Source: Cyanobium sp. CZS48M (GTDB lineage Bacteria; Cyanobacteriota; Cyanobacteriia; PCC-6307; Cyanobiaceae). From it: a stretch of 63,984 nucleotides of DNA. The notes beneath the pieces were generated by a model. That model made no database searches and was not told the DNA's origin. It saw nothing but the letters and a program-made list of their open reading frames with translations. How positions within the stretch are numbered: position 1 is the stretch's first letter; each line of letters opens with the position of its first letter. Below, piece by piece: positions 36,153 to 46,750 of this stretch. The translations under genes were made by a program, and so were the position numbers. Location: assembly GCA_030373145.1 (NCBI GenBank), contig JAUCZK010000016.1, positions 1 to 63,984 on the forward strand, given 5' to 3'.

Positions 36153-38462
36153 CTACCCGACGGCACCACCTGATCCGGCGGCTTCGTCACAGAGGGTCTG
36201 GCTGCGCTCCGGGTCACGCCGCAGCACCAGCACGCTCAGGGGCGGCAGGCAGAGGTCGAGCGACTGGCCGTAGCCATGCAGCGCCTGCTCGTCGCTGAAC
36301 TTGCCACCCATGTTGCCGAGGTTGCTGCCGCCGTAGCGGCTGCTGTCGGTGTTGAAGGTTTCGGCGTAGAAGCCCTCCATCGGCACCCCCACCCGGTAGT
36401 GGGGGTGGCTCTGGGGGGTGAAGTTGGCCACCACCACCACCCAGGAGCCGCCCTGGCTCTCGCGGCGCATGAAGCTGATCACCGACTGGCGGTTGTCACT
36501 GCAGTCGATCCACTGGAAGCCGTAGTGGTCGAAATCATCTCTCCACAGGGCCGGCTCCTCGCGGTAATAGCGGTTGAGGTCGTCCACCAGGTTGAGCAGC
36601 CCCTGATGGGCCTCGAACTTCAGCAGGTCCCACTGCAGATCACCCCAGACATTCCATTCGCTGCGCTGAGCGAACTCCATGCCCATGAAGATGGTCTTCT
36701 TGCCCGGGTGGGTCCACATGTAGGCCAGCAGAGCGCGCACATTGGCGAACTTCTGCCAGTCGTCGCCGGGCATCTTGTGCAGCAGATGGCTCTTGCCATG
36801 CACCACCTCATCGTGACTGAGGGCCAGCATGAAGTTCTCGGTGTAGTGATACATGATCGAGAAGCTGACATTGTTCTGGTGGAACTGGCGGAACCAGGGA
36901 TCCAGCTCGAAGTAATCGAGCATGTCGTGCATCCAGCCCATGTTCCACTTGAGGTTGAAGCCCAGGCCACCCATCTCGGTGGGCTTGGTCACCATCGGCC
37001 AGGTGGTGGATTCCTCGGCGATCGAGAGGGCACCGGGGAAGTGATGGAACAGCACCGAATTGGCCTGCTGCAGGAAGCGCACCGCCTCGAGGTTTTCGCG
37101 GCCGCCCTCCTCGTTAGGCAACCATTCGCCAGTGGGGCGCAGGTAGTCGCGGTAGAGCATCGAGGCCACCGCATCCACCCGGATGCCGTCGATGTGGAAC
37201 TCCTCGAACCAGAACACCAGATTGGCCACGAGGAAGTTGCGCACCTCATTGCGGCTGTAATTGAAAATAAGTGTGCCCCACTCCTTGTGCTCACCGATGC
37301 GCGGATCGGCGTGCTCATAGAGGTGGCAGCCATCGAAGAAGGCCAGGCCGTGGCTGTCCTTGGGGAAGTGGCCGGGCACCCAGTCGAGGATCACCCCCAG
37401 GCCTTCGGCGTGGCAGCGATCCACGAAGGCCCGGAATTCATCCGGCGGGCCGAAGCGGCTGGTGGGGGCGTAGAAGCCCGTCACCTGATACCCCCAGGAG
37501 CCATCGAAGGGATGCTCGGCGATCGGCATCAGCTCCAGATGCGTGAAGCCCCGCTCCTTCACGTAGGGGATCAGCCGATCGGCCAGCTCGGGGTAGGTGA
37601 GCAAACGGGCGCCGGGCTTGAGGTCAGCGGCCGCCACGGGCGGGCGCGGGCTGCCATCGACCTCGATGTAGGGCTGGTCGGCCGGGCCATGCATCCAGCT
37701 GCCCAGGTGCAACTCGTACACCGAAATCGGCTGATCGAGGGGATTACGGCTGTCGCGCTCGGCCAGCCAGGCCTGATCGCTCCAGCGGTACTGGCCCAGC
37801 TGGGAGACCACCGAGCCCTGCTGGGGGCGCACCTCGTGCTGGAAGCCGTAGGGATCGGCCTTCTGGTAGCAGTGGCCCTCGGGGGAGCGCACTTCGTATT
37901 TGTAGAGAGCTCCGGGCCTGAGGCCGGGCACGAACAGCTCCCAGATGCCACCGATGCGCAGCTGCATCGGGTGGTGGCGGCCATCCCAGTTGTTGCATTC
38001 ACCCAGCAGAGCCACGCTGCGGGCATTAGGGGCCCAGAGGGCGAACTGCACCCCAGCGATGCCGTCGCGCTCGCAGGGGTGGGCGCCCAGGCGGCGCCAG
38101 ATGTGATGGTGATTGCCCTCGGCGAAGAGATGGCGATCGAGCTCGCCCATCCACTCCTCCCGGAAGGCCCAGGGGTCGTGCTGCTGGTGCTCGATGCCCC
38201 CGCGCTGCACCCGGTATTCGTAGCGGTGGCCGGGATCCTCGCTCAGCTCGACTTCAAACACCCAGGGATGGTGGGGTGTGGCCATCGGCAGGGCGCGGCC
38301 ATCGAGCAGCAGGTCCACCTGGCTCGCTTCGGGCATCCAGGCCCGCACCACCCAGCCATCGCCATGGGGCTGGGGGCCCAGCACGGCGAAGGGATGATCA
38401 TGCCGGCAGTCCTGAAGCCTCTGGCCGTCTTGGACCATCCATTCGAGGCTGGTGGAGGGCAT
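36153..38462 (-). CDS. glgB: 1,4-alpha-glucan branching enzyme
   Basis: A 769-residue GH13 enzyme that makes alpha-1,6 branches in glycogen. ATG 38462 ([10 protein letters not shown]) is chosen; the in-frame extension to 38597 is Arg/Pro-rich and unlike the family. A duplicated CBM48-type N-terminal region includes [10 protein letters not shown] and [20 protein letters not shown]. The catalytic barrel has [15 protein letters not shown], nucleophile Asp in [16 protein letters not shown], general acid Glu in IAEESTTWP and [10 protein letters not shown]. The length fits picocyanobacterial GlgB. It precedes hemE on the same strand. Confidence 0.97.
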   Translation of the reverse strand: MPSTSLEWMVQDGQRLQDCRHDHPFAVLGPQPHGDGWVVRAWMPEASQVDLLLDGRALPMATPHHPWVFEVELSEDPGHRYEYRVQRGGIEHQQHDPWAFREEWMGELDRHLFAEGNHHHIWRRLGAHPCERDGIAGVQFALWAPNARSVALLGECNNWDGRHHPMQLRIGGIWELFVPGLRPGALYKYEVRSPEGHCYQKADPYGFQHEVRPQQGSVVSQLGQYRWSDQAWLAERDSRNPLDQPISVYELHLGSWMHGPADQPYIEVDGSPRPPVAAADLKPGARLLTYPELADRLIPYVKERGFTHLELMPIAEHPFDGSWGYQVTGFYAPTSRFGPPDEFRAFVDRCHAEGLGVILDWVPGHFPKDSHGLAFFDGCHLYEHADPRIGEHKEWGTLIFNYSRNEVRNFLVANLVFWFEEFHIDGIRVDAVASMLYRDYLRPTGEWLPNEEGGRENLEAVRFLQQANSVLFHHFPGALSIAEESTTWPMVTKPTEMGGLGFNLKWNMGWMHDMLDYFELDPWFRQFHQNNVSFSIMYHYTENFMLALSHDEVVHGKSHLLHKMPGDDWQKFANVRALLAYMWTHPGKKTIFMGMEFAQRSEWNVWGDLQWDLLKFEAHQGLLNLVDDLNRYYREEPALWRDDFDHYGFQWIDCSDNRQSVISFMRRESQGGSWVVVVANFTPQSHPHYRVGVPMEGFYAETFNTDSSRYGGSNLGNMGGKFSDEQALHGYGQSLDLCLPPLSVLVLRRDPERSQTLCDEAAGSGGAVG

Positions 38463-38523
38463 CGAGCATCGGCGCGCGGAACGGGAGCTTAGGCCGGCCG
38501 ATCCTGCGCCCCCCGGGGTTCCC

Positions 38524-39240
38524 TCAGGGCAGGGGGGAGCCGGGCCGGGCCGGATCCTCGGGAAAATCAACGCCGATGATGTGACCCTCGGGATCAAAGA
38601 TCACGAAGAGATTGTCGGTGACCCTCTGGAACTGGGTGGTGACGAGCACCAGCTGCTGGGGGCCACCTTCACTGGCCACCACGGTGCCGCGCAAACGCTG
38701 AAAGGAACCGGTGTACTTCTCCAGATCCTTCCAGCGGTTGAGCAGATCCTGGGGACTGATCTCAGCCTGGAGATCTCGATAGAGCAGGCTGCGGGCATCC
38801 ACCACCCGGCCCTCACTGATGGCGGTGATGAAGGCGGTGGCGATCTGCTTGATCGGTGTGTCCTGCTGATCCAGCTCCCAGCCGAGCACGCGTCCGCGGC
38901 CATCGAGCACCAGCACCAGCGGCCGGTTGCCGGCAGGGCCCCTCAGCACCGCCTCCACCGTGCTGTCATCCACCCCCGTTGACACGTCGGTGATGCGGCT
39001 GCCGAGGATCACCCCCTGCTTCTGCAGACGCTCCCGCACCCGCTCCACTGTGGTCAGCCTCTGCAGATCGGGGGCCAGGCGATCAAATAACGCCTGGCTG
39101 TCCTGCCGTTTGAGGGCCTCCAGCACCACCTGCCCGGCGGCTCTGGCCTCGGCTGGCTGCAGCGCGGAAGTGGCCAGGGCCTGACCTCCATGCAGTCCAC
39201 AGGCCAGGGCCATCGCCAGCAAAGGAACGCGCAGATTCAC
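38524..39240 (-). CDS. exported hypothetical protein with two DUF3887-like domains
   Basis: A 238-residue protein with a signal peptide ([19 protein letters not shown]). The mature part holds two similar alpha+beta domains. Each begins with a helix that ends in a short loop ([20 protein letters not shown] and [18 protein letters not shown]) and continues with strands ([39 protein letters not shown]). The layout recalls the DUF3887 type of small secreted domain. The function is unknown. It lies 61 bases upstream of glgB on the same strand. Confidence 0.75.
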   Translation of the reverse strand: MNLRVPLLAMALACGLHGGQALATSALQPAEARAAGQVVLEALKRQDSQALFDRLAPDLQRLTTVERVRERLQKQGVILGSRITDVSTGVDDSTVEAVLRGPAGNRPLVLVLDGRGRVLGWELDQQDTPIKQIATAFITAISEGRVVDARSLLYRDLQAEISPQDLLNRWKDLEKYTGSFQRLRGTVVASEGGPQQLVLVTTQFQRVTDNLFVIFDPEGHIIGVDFPEDPARPGSPLP

Positions 39241-39264
39241 GGAGGTGCGGGTGTTGAGCTCGCG

Positions 39265-40809
39265 TCAGTCTGCCCGAGAATCAAGCGGTAGCAGGCGCAG
39301 GCAGGCTCCGCTCAGCTGCAACTCCAGCGTGATCACCCGGTGCCCCGGGCCCACGGGACCCAGGGGACAGTCGCCGGTGCCGGGGTTGACGCTCACCTGG
39401 GGCCAGGCCGAGGCCGCCAGCGACAGACGCAGCTGCTCCCCGGCCGCCAGGCTCACCACCAGGGGCTGCAGACTCAGCCGCCGCCGCTGCCGGCGGCGGC
39501 TGTGGGGGCCGAGGGTGCGGATCACTCCGGTGCTCAGCTGCCAGGCCCTGCCCTGGCGGATCACGGAGAGGGCACCGCAGAGATCGAAGCCGTCCTGGTC
39601 ACAGCTGAGCTCCAGCTCCAGTTCCGGTCGCCCCGCCAGCAGCAGTGGCTCACTCAAGAGCGCGCTGGTAAAGCAGGCCACATCGGCGCGGGCATCGAGA
39701 TCGCTGCGGGCCACCGGGCCGGCATCCAAACCCAGATGGCCGCCGCGGCCGGGGGCGGGCCGCCAGGGGTCGTGCACCAGCCAGACCACACCGCCACCCT
39801 CACCATCGGGCAACAGGCGGCCTTCGGCGGCATCGATCGCCGCCAGTCCGTTGCTGCGCAGGGCCCAGCGGCACGGTTCAGCCGGCTCAGCGTGCCACCC
39901 CCGCCAGGTGCCAGAGCCCAGGTCGGCCAGGGCTTCGCGGGGATGGGCTTCGAGGCCATCCCGGTCGCGCAGGTGCCGATCAAAGAAGGCCAGCTGCAGG
40001 CGATCAAGGCCGCCGGCCCAGTTCAGGTGGCTCCAGGCCCCGATGCGCAGCCAGGGCTCAGGGCCGGCGGCCCGGGCGCGGGCGCGCAGATCAAGCACTC
40101 CGCCCAGGTGGGGGTCGTGCCAGCCGCCCAGCAGCAGCATCGGCTGCAGCAGCAGGCCCTGCGGAGGCTCATGGCGCCGCCAGCCCCGCTGGCTGGCGGG
40201 GTCCAGCGTCAACCAGCCCAGCCCCATCCCGCCGGGATCGTGCTGCTGCAGCAGCGCCAGGCCATCGCGCAGGAAGCTGCCCCCCTCCAGGCTCTGGCGC
40301 AGGCGCTGCCAGCCGTGCTCATCGCCGGCGCGGCGCCGCGTTTCAGCCGCCAGCTGCAGCGCCCAGCCCAGGCCCAGGGCCCACCAGTGGGCGCCCCCTT
40401 CGCTGGCCCAGTGCAGCCGCTCATCAAGGCCCGCCATGGCCGGCGCCAGGGCATCGGGCAAGGGGCTGCCCGGGCTCAGCAGCAGCTGAGTGAGCCCCTG
40501 ATAGGAGAAGCCATAGGTACCCACCCGGCCGTTGGCGTAGGGCAGGCTGCGCACCCAGGCCATCGCCACTGCACCATCGGCGGCCTCCTGGGCAAAACCG
40601 CTGAACTCCCCCGTGGAGTCGCCCCGGCCACGGACGTCCTGCACGGCCACCGCATAGCCCGCGCTGGCGTACCAGCGCGGATGGGCATAGGTGACGGTGG
40701 AGGCGATGGCCCGCCCGTAGGGCTGGCGCATCAGCAGCAGCGGCCAGCGCCCCGGCCCAGTGGGTTTCCAGACCCTGGTGGCCAGCCGTACCCCATCGGG
40801 GCAGGGCAT
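39265..40809 (-). CDS. CocE/NonD-family serine hydrolase
   Basis: A 514-residue alpha/beta hydrolase of the X-Pro dipeptidyl-peptidase (S15)/CocE type. The N-terminal strand reads MPCPDGVRLATRVWKPTG and the oxyanion region VQDVRGRGDSTGEF. The nucleophile elbow is GTYGFSYQG near residue 100, the acid segment LLLGGWHDPH and the His region GAWSHLNWAG. The C-terminal half is a jelly-roll-like domain. It acts on esters or amides, with substrate unknown. The frame stays open upstream of ATG 40809 through TEVLEEW to the preceding gene's stop, so the true N-terminus may be slightly longer with a rare start. There is no signal peptide. Confidence 0.87.
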   Translation of the reverse strand: MPCPDGVRLATRVWKPTGPGRWPLLLMRQPYGRAIASTVTYAHPRWYASAGYAVAVQDVRGRGDSTGEFSGFAQEAADGAVAMAWVRSLPYANGRVGTYGFSYQGLTQLLLSPGSPLPDALAPAMAGLDERLHWASEGGAHWWALGLGWALQLAAETRRRAGDEHGWQRLRQSLEGGSFLRDGLALLQQHDPGGMGLGWLTLDPASQRGWRRHEPPQGLLLQPMLLLGGWHDPHLGGVLDLRARARAAGPEPWLRIGAWSHLNWAGGLDRLQLAFFDRHLRDRDGLEAHPREALADLGSGTWRGWHAEPAEPCRWALRSNGLAAIDAAEGRLLPDGEGGGVVWLVHDPWRPAPGRGGHLGLDAGPVARSDLDARADVACFTSALLSEPLLLAGRPELELELSCDQDGFDLCGALSVIRQGRAWQLSTGVIRTLGPHSRRRQRRRLSLQPLVVSLAAGEQLRLSLAASAWPQVSVNPGTGDCPLGPVGPGHRVITLELQLSGACLRLLPLDSRAD

Positions 40810-40845
40810 CCATTCCTCAAGAACCTCGGTATCCAGCGGGGCGAC

Positions 40846-41205
40846 TCAGCGCACGTCAGGACAATGAAGCCCCACCACATAGGTGGTGAGAATCTCGGCG
40901 TCGGTGGGGGTCAGCCCCTGGCTCTGGGAGACCATGGCGATCGCCTCAGGGGAATTGGAGCTGACACCGCGGCTGTTGAGCTGGCGCAGGTCATTGCAGA
41001 TCCGCTTGGCCAGCTGCGGGTTCTGTTTGACCGACTCCAGCAGTGGTGAAGCCGCCTGAAGGGACGTGAAGGGCAACCCGGCACCCATGAGCGCGGCCAC
41101 GGCCGCCAGGAAGAGCCGGCTCAGCAGGGGCAGCCGCAGGCACGGGTGAGCAGGACAGGAGAGAACAGGCAAGGGGACCGTCCACCACAGGGGGGATCCA
41201 TCCAT
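40846..41205 (-). CDS. small exported hypothetical protein
   Basis: A protein of up to 119 residues with a hydrophobic leader (LLSRLFLAAVAALMGAGLPF, then SLQAAS). The start could lie inside, near the leader. The mature part of about 65 residues is helical and has two Cys (RICNDLRQLNSRG and GLHCPDVR at the very end). No family is recognised, though the pattern looks like a conserved small periplasmic or lumenal protein. It precedes the CocE-type gene on the same strand. Confidence 0.6.
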   Translation of the reverse strand: MDGSPLWWTVPLPVLSCPAHPCLRLPLLSRLFLAAVAALMGAGLPFTSLQAASPLLESVKQNPQLAKRICNDLRQLNSRGVSSNSPEAIAMVSQSQGLTPTDAEILTTYVVGLHCPDVR

Positions 41206-41242
41206 TTGAGGGTCTCAGCGAGACCGGTTGGAGCAATCCTGG

Positions 41243-41632
41243 TCAGTTTGGTGGGCGACCGGTGGCCCGCCGCGCCGCGGCGATCCAGGCGCGCACCTGG
41301 CTGGAGTCGGGTGGGGCGACCGCTGATCGGGTGAGGGAGCGCTGCAGCCGGCCCAGCTGGCGCAGCAGCTGCTGGGGTGAGGCCTCGGCCAATCCCGCTG
41401 AGCTGGCGATGCCCGCATACAACAGCAGTGCCGCCTGCTCGGGCGCCAGCCCCAGTTCACTGATCAGGCGAGCCTGAGCGCGCAGTTTGGTCAGGCGCTG
41501 CTCCGAAGCGCCGCAGCGGGCCAGGCGCCGCAGCTCCAGATCGCTCTGGGCAGCCAGGGCAGGCCAGTCATGGAGACCCGCCTGGCTGAGCTGGCTCTGC
41601 TCAGCGCTGAAGTGGGAGGGAAGCCGCAGCAT
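41243..41632 (-). CDS. DUF4332-like protein (helix-hairpin-helix type)
   Basis: A 129-residue protein using ATG 41632; the preceding codon is GTG (41635), directly after the ycf51 stop, so either could start it. Repeating phrases such as LSQAGLHDWPALAAQSDLEL and LYAGIASSAGLAEASPQQL are typical of the DUF4332 fold, a pair of helix-hairpin-helix-like units related to DNA-binding domains. The role is unknown. It is translationally coupled to ycf51. Confidence 0.7.
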   Translation of the reverse strand: MLRLPSHFSAEQSQLSQAGLHDWPALAAQSDLELRRLARCGASEQRLTKLRAQARLISELGLAPEQAALLLYAGIASSAGLAEASPQQLLRQLGRLQRSLTRSAVAPPDSSQVRAWIAAARRATGRPPN

Positions 41633-41635
41633 CAC

Positions 41636-42103
41636 TCAGCGCAGCACCTGTACCGCACCGTCATCGAGGCTGCGGGTGGCCTCCGCCAGCACCACCGGCC
41701 GACTGACGCCAGTGCCGGCTGTCTCCACCCGCCGCAGGCGCACATGCACCTGGCCATCGGCGCTGCTGCGGCCGCTGCCGCGCAGGTTGAGGGCCAGCTG
41801 CTCCACCGTGGGGGCATAGGCCTCAGGCGGGAGTTCAGCGCTGGCGGCGGCGATCACCAGATTGGTGCCGTTGTCGAACACCACCGGCACGCTCACGGCC
41901 CCCTCCACCTGGGTGCGGGGGGAATAGCTGATGGCGAAGGCCAGACAGGAGAGGGAGAGCAGGGCCGTGAAGCTGGTCACCCCCACCAGGCGGAAGCGGA
42001 ACCCCCAGCCCAGCACGAAGCCCGCCACCATCGTCACCGCCAGAACCCCACTGGCGGCCCCCAGCCAGAGTCCGGCTTTGAGCAACAGCGGATCGACGGG
42101 CAT
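41636..42103 (-). CDS. ycf51: Ycf51-family membrane protein
   Basis: A 155-residue protein from ATG 42103 (MPVDPLLLKAG). Two membrane helices lie near residues 10-30 and 40-60 (GFVLGWGFRFRLVGVTSF between them), followed by a soluble domain with VEGAVSVPVVFDNGTNLVI. This matches the Ycf51/DUF2518 family of cyanobacteria and some plastids, whose function is not known. It is divergent from the TamB-like gene, with 68 bases between. An in-frame extension to 42226 overlaps that gene and is rejected. Confidence 0.8.
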   Translation of the reverse strand: MPVDPLLLKAGLWLGAASGVLAVTMVAGFVLGWGFRFRLVGVTSFTALLSLSCLAFAISYSPRTQVEGAVSVPVVFDNGTNLVIAAASAELPPEAYAPTVEQLALNLRGSGRSSADGQVHVRLRRVETAGTGVSRPVVLAEATRSLDDGAVQVLR

Positions 42104-42171
42104 GGCGGCCAGGGGGCAAGCGGAAACCCCTTTATATTGCGGCGTCCTCAGGCGGTGACTGCGACGAGCCG

Positions 42172-45100
42172 ATGGGGTCCCCGCCTTCGCCTGAAACGGG
42201 AACCCAGTCCCGGAGCCGCCGCCCACGCCTGCTGCTGGCCGCGGTCCTTGGGGGAAGCGCCGGGTTGATCGCCGCCTGGTGGGGAGCTGATCACCTGGCC
42301 CGCTGGGCCTACGAGAGTTGGCGGCCCCGGCTGCAGGTGCTGATCGGCCGCGGGCTGGGCCACCCCGTTCAGCTCGGGCCCTACGAAGGACTCCGGCCCT
42401 GGGGCCTGAGCATCGGCCCCAGCCGCGTGCTCAGCGGGCCGGCGGATCGCTCCAACCTGCGCCTCGAGGGGATCGCGGTGAACCTGGATCCCCTCGCCAG
42501 CCTGGTGGAGCGGGCGGCGGTGCTGGACCTGCGGCCCAGGGGAGCCCAGCTCAGCCTGATCCCCAACACCAGGGGCCAACTCTGGGTGTTCGGCCCGGCG
42601 GGCGACCGGCCGCCGCCACGGCTGACGCTGAACCTGCTGCTGGAGCAGCCGGCCCGGCTGCAGCTGGGCTCCACGGCTCTGGATCTGAAGCTGCAGGGCC
42701 GGGCGGGGGTGAGGCTGCACCAACGCAAGGTCGACTGGCGCGCCACCGCCAGACCCCGGGCCCAGGCCACGGCCGGAGCCAGCAACGGCCGTGGCCTGCT
42801 GCGGGGCTCGGCGAACTGGGGCAGCGGTGCCGTTCAGCTGGGCCTCGACCTGCGCCGCTGGGAACTGGCCCCCCTGCTGTCCCTGCTGCCCCGCGCCAGT
42901 CCCCCCCGCCAGCAGTCGCTGAAGGGAACCGCCGACGGCCGCCTCGAGCTCAGCCGCCGACCTGGCAGCAGCAGTTGCCGGGGTTCCCTGCGGCTGGGGG
43001 AGGTGGAGCTGAAGGATCCGCTGCTGCCGGCACCGCTCCAGGCCAGGCGCCTGGGGATCGGCTGCCGCGGGCAGCAGATCCTGCTGGAGGGGGATCCCTG
43101 GCGGATGGCGAACTGGCGCGGGACTGTCGCGGGCTCCCTGGTGCCAGGCAACCGCTTCGACCTGCGCCTCACGGCCAGTGACCCCCAGCGCGGCGACCGT
43201 CTGGGCCTGGGCATCAACGGACCCTGGCGGCAGCCCCTGCTGGCCCTCGATGGCCACATCCCCCTGGGCAAGGGCACCCCCACCAGCCCCCAACCGCTCA
43301 AGCTCAACGCCCGCCTGCGCGCCGACTGGCGCCAGAGCCTGCAGCTGCGCCTGGAAAACCTGCGCCTGCGCTCCGGCCGCTCCGAACTCACGGCCCAGGG
43401 TCAGGTGTGGCCCCGCCTCGACGTGCGCAGCCAGCAGCTGCGCCTGCATCCCTCCCTCTGGCGCCCCGCCGGAGCCACGGCCCAGGCACTGCTGGGCCAG
43501 AACGCCTGGCTGGAAGGCAGTCTGCAGCTGGCGGGAACCGTGAACCGGCCCACCCTCAGCGCCAGTCTCCAGCGGCAGGGCAGCAGCCTGGTCACCCTCC
43601 AGGCCAGTGCGGGCCCCAGCCCCACTCGGGCTGGTCCCCTCGGCCGCCTGCAGGCACGCTTAACGGCCCCCTCCGGCCTGCGCCTGCGGGACACCCTGCT
43701 GCTGGGGGCCGCCAGCGCTGATCTGGCCTGGTCGGACGACCAGCTGCGGCTGCTGCGCTTCGAGAGTCCGGAGCTCAGCGCCGATGGAACGCTGCCCCTG
43801 CGCTGGCAACGGCGGCGCGGAGTGGTGGCGGGGGATCTGGCCCTGAACCTGAACCTCAGGCCCTACACCCTGGCCCGACTCGGCCCCCTGCTGGGCAGCA
43901 CGCTCCAGGGGCAACTCAGCGCCAGGGGCCGCCTCAGTGGTCCCCTGTCGGCCCTGCGCCCCGACTTCTGGCTGTCGGTGCGGCAGCCCGGCGGCGGTCC
44001 CCTGCAACTACGGGAAACCTGGGAAGGGACGCTCAAGGCCCGGGCCGGAGGAGGCGGCGACCTGAACCTGGCGGCCTTGGCACCGGCCCAGCCGGGGAGT
44101 CTGAGGGCGCGGCTGAACGGCTCCTGGTTGCCCACCCAGGTGGAGCTGCGGCGCCAGCAGGGGCTGCTGACCTTCAGCGGCGATGCCCGCCGCTACCGCT
44201 GGCAGGCCAGCCGCTTCCCCGTAGGGGGCCTGCAGCTGGCGGTGGGTGGTTCCCGCAGGCCCAGGGCCCTCGACGGGCTGCTCAGCGGCAAGGGGATCCT
44301 GGATCTGCAGCCCCTGGCGATGCAGGGCAGTGTGGCCCTGGAGCGGCCGTTGCTGCTGGGGGTGCGCGGCGAGCGGCTGACCGCTTCGGGCCGTTACGCA
44401 GCCGGCCAGTTCCGCTTCAAGGGGGAGTTCATGCCGCTGGCCGGAGGCCGCGTTGCCCTCAGCGCCGATGGCCTGCGCCAAGGGCGCCTGCGCAGCCGCA
44501 TCGAGGGACGTGGACTGCCGCTGCAGCTCTTCCAGGAGCTGGCCCAGGCGCTGGCGATCTGGCAGGGCGGAACCCCGTTGCCGAGGGGACGGGCCAGCGA
44601 CCTGGGCACCCTCGTGATCGACACCCTTGGCGGCACCATCGACGGCCAGCTCCAGGCCCTGCGCCTGGCCCAGGCACGGCTGGCACAATTCCGAGCCCCA
44701 ACCAGCGCCGGAGCCCGGGTGCAGCTGGCGGACCTGCGCGGCCTCGTGGATCTCGACATCAGCCTGGCCGGACCCGATCTGGAGCGCCTCAACCTGGATC
44801 TGGGCGCCAAGGGCCACCTCTGGCTGCGGGCCGCCGACCGCGACGAGGCCCTGCGACTGGAGCCGTTCGTGGTGCGGCTGGAGGGGCCGATCCGCGGCGG
44901 CCAGGGGCGCTTCAGCCTCGAGAACCTTCCCCTGGCCCTGTTGGCCCTGGCCACGCCGGTGCCCAACAGCCTGCGGGGCGGCCTGAACCTGGAGGGCAGC
45001 TACCAGCTGGCCTCAGCCAGCCGCGAGCGCTCCTTGCGCACCAGCCTCAGTCTCAGCGACGCCAGCTTGAACGGCATTCCGCTGCGGCTCGAAGACACCA

Positions 45101-46734
45101 GCGTCAGCCTGGAGGGGGAGGCCCTGGCCCTCTCGGCCTCCCTCAGCAGCGAAGGAGCGGACAGCCGCGTTGATCTGAGCGGCAGCATCCCCCTCGATCC
45201 CGGCCAGGAGGGATTGAAGCTGCGGCTCTCCAGCCGTGGCGACGGCCTGCGCTTCATCAGCACCCTGGTGGGGCGTGGGCTCCAGTGGCGCAAGGGCAGC
45301 GCTGACCTGGAGCTGCTGATGCGCGGCAGCCTGCTCAAGCCGCTGGCCAACGGCTTCCTGCGCTTCCGCGATGGCGATGTGGTGGTGGGCGGTCAGGAGA
45401 TCAAGGACCTCCAGGCCACGGTGCTGTTCGATTTCGAGGAGCTGCTGGTGCAGGAGTTCAAGGCGCGCCTGGGCAGCCAGGGGGAACTCGATGGCAGCGG
45501 CGGCCTGGGTCTGTTCCGAGACATTCCCCAGCGCCAACCCCTGAACCTGGCGGTCAAGTCGGCCCGCATCAGCGCACCGCGCCTCAACGCCCTCACCGAT
45601 GGCAACCTGAGCCTGAGCGGCAGCCTGTTGCGGCCGTTGCTCAGCGGTGAGCTGCGCCTGAGCAAGGGCACGATCAACGGCCAGCCCGGCACCCTGGCCC
45701 AGGAAGATGAGAACGGTGTGCTCAAGCCCAAGCCCGCCCGGCGCTTCGCCGAAGAGTCGTGGGACTTCGAGAAGCCCATGGTGCTGCTGGGACCGGAGGT
45801 GGAAAGCGACACGGCCCTGGCCCTGCGCGATTCAATCCCACGGGTGGCCCTGCTGCGGCTAAATAACCTGCGCCTCAACCTCGGCCCCGATCTGGAGGTG
45901 GTGGTGCCACCGGTGGCCAGCTTCAAGACGGGCGGCACCCTCACCCTCAATGGCGCCATCGACCCCCGTCTCAGCGCCAGCGGTGTGGTGCGCCTGCGCA
46001 GCGGTCGCCTGAGCCTGTTCACCACCAATTTCACCCTCGATCCCGATGCCCCCAACGTGGCGGTGTTCACCCCCAGCCTCGGTCTGATCCCCTACGTCGA
46101 TATCGCCATGCGCACCCGGGTCTCGGATTCGCTCCAGGTGGGCCGTGGTCGGGAGGCGATCAACGACACCGACCTGCGCGGCGGCTACACCCCCCTGGAT
46201 CAGCTCAACCTGGTGAAAGTGGTGGTGACCGTGAGCGGACCAGCCGACCGGATCGCTGAATCCCTCACCATCCGCAGCTCCCCGCCCCTGCCGGAGGAAC
46301 GGCTGGTGGCCCTGATCGGCGGCAATTCCCTGGCCGGTCTGAGCGGCGGCAATGCCACGGCGGCGCTGGCCACGGTCTTCGGTCAGTCGTTGCTCTCTCC
46401 CCTGGTGGGAACCCTCACCAATGCCTTCGGCCAGCGGGTGAGTTTCTCGATCTTTCCCACCTTCTTCTCACCCACCGTGAACGTGGCGGGGAGCAACGCC
46501 TCAGGCGACCGTCGGGAGTCGCGCCGGGCACCGGCGCAGCTGGTGCTGGGCACGGAGCTGGGCCTCGACATCACCGAGCGCTTCAACTTCTCGGTGCTGG
46601 CGGCACCGAACCGCACCGACATCCCCCCCCAGCTCACCCTGCGCTATCAGGCCAGTGACACCCTGGGGCTGCAGGGGTCCTTCGACACCGAAGGACGCTG
46701 GCAGGGCCAGCTGCAGTTGTTCTTCCGCTTCTGA
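42172..46734 (+). CDS. tamB: TamB/DUF490-type translocation and assembly protein
   Basis: A 1520-residue protein. One N-terminal membrane anchor (LLLAAVLGGSAGLIAAWW, about 20-37) is followed by a very long run of beta-strand repeats with alternating hydrophobic positions, typical of AsmA/TamB lipid-bridge proteins. The C-terminal 400 residues form the DUF490 domain: LRLNNLRLNLGPDLEVVVPP, then GRLSLFTTNFTLDP, and the end QGSFDTEGRWQGQLQLFFRF, with a final aromatic residue. Such proteins span the periplasm and are involved in outer-membrane lipid transport or beta-barrel assembly. Length is in the usual range. It is followed after 16 bases by the ROK kinase gene. Confidence 0.9.
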   Translation: MGSPPSPETGTQSRSRRPRLLLAAVLGGSAGLIAAWWGADHLARWAYESWRPRLQVLIGRGLGHPVQLGPYEGLRPWGLSIGPSRVLSGPADRSNLRLEGIAVNLDPLASLVERAAVLDLRPRGAQLSLIPNTRGQLWVFGPAGDRPPPRLTLNLLLEQPARLQLGSTALDLKLQGRAGVRLHQRKVDWRATARPRAQATAGASNGRGLLRGSANWGSGAVQLGLDLRRWELAPLLSLLPRASPPRQQSLKGTADGRLELSRRPGSSSCRGSLRLGEVELKDPLLPAPLQARRLGIGCRGQQILLEGDPWRMANWRGTVAGSLVPGNRFDLRLTASDPQRGDRLGLGINGPWRQPLLALDGHIPLGKGTPTSPQPLKLNARLRADWRQSLQLRLENLRLRSGRSELTAQGQVWPRLDVRSQQLRLHPSLWRPAGATAQALLGQNAWLEGSLQLAGTVNRPTLSASLQRQGSSLVTLQASAGPSPTRAGPLGRLQARLTAPSGLRLRDTLLLGAASADLAWSDDQLRLLRFESPELSADGTLPLRWQRRRGVVAGDLALNLNLRPYTLARLGPLLGSTLQGQLSARGRLSGPLSALRPDFWLSVRQPGGGPLQLRETWEGTLKARAGGGGDLNLAALAPAQPGSLRARLNGSWLPTQVELRRQQGLLTFSGDARRYRWQASRFPVGGLQLAVGGSRRPRALDGLLSGKGILDLQPLAMQGSVALERPLLLGVRGERLTASGRYAAGQFRFKGEFMPLAGGRVALSADGLRQGRLRSRIEGRGLPLQLFQELAQALAIWQGGTPLPRGRASDLGTLVIDTLGGTIDGQLQALRLAQARLAQFRAPTSAGARVQLADLRGLVDLDISLAGPDLERLNLDLGAKGHLWLRAADRDEALRLEPFVVRLEGPIRGGQGRFSLENLPLALLALATPVPNSLRGGLNLEGSYQLASASRERSLRTSLSLSDASLNGIPLRLEDTSVSLEGEALALSASLSSEGADSRVDLSGSIPLDPGQEGLKLRLSSRGDGLRFISTLVGRGLQWRKGSADLELLMRGSLLKPLANGFLRFRDGDVVVGGQEIKDLQATVLFDFEELLVQEFKARLGSQGELDGSGGLGLFRDIPQRQPLNLAVKSARISAPRLNALTDGNLSLSGSLLRPLLSGELRLSKGTINGQPGTLAQEDENGVLKPKPARRFAEESWDFEKPMVLLGPEVESDTALALRDSIPRVALLRLNNLRLNLGPDLEVVVPPVASFKTGGTLTLNGAIDPRLSASGVVRLRSGRLSLFTTNFTLDPDAPNVAVFTPSLGLIPYVDIAMRTRVSDSLQVGRGREAINDTDLRGGYTPLDQLNLVKVVVTVSGPADRIAESLTIRSSPPLPEERLVALIGGNSLAGLSGGNATAALATVFGQSLLSPLVGTLTNAFGQRVSFSIFPTFFSPTVNVAGSNASGDRRESRRAPAQLVLGTELGLDITERFNFSVLAAPNRTDIPPQLTLRYQASDTLGLQGSFDTEGRWQGQLQLFFRF

Positions 46735-46750
46735 AGGGGCCCGCCCAACG

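Noticed and set aside
36276-38492. A 738-residue open frame opposite glgB
   Set aside because: It lies fully antisense to a well-supported enzyme, is rich in Gly, Ala, Val, Gln and His in the pattern of GC-rich shadow frames, and has no family motif.
42148-43449. A 433-residue minus-strand frame over the TamB-like gene
   Set aside because: Gln/Ala/Pro-rich antisense shadow; the plus-strand gene has a membrane anchor and a full DUF490 end.
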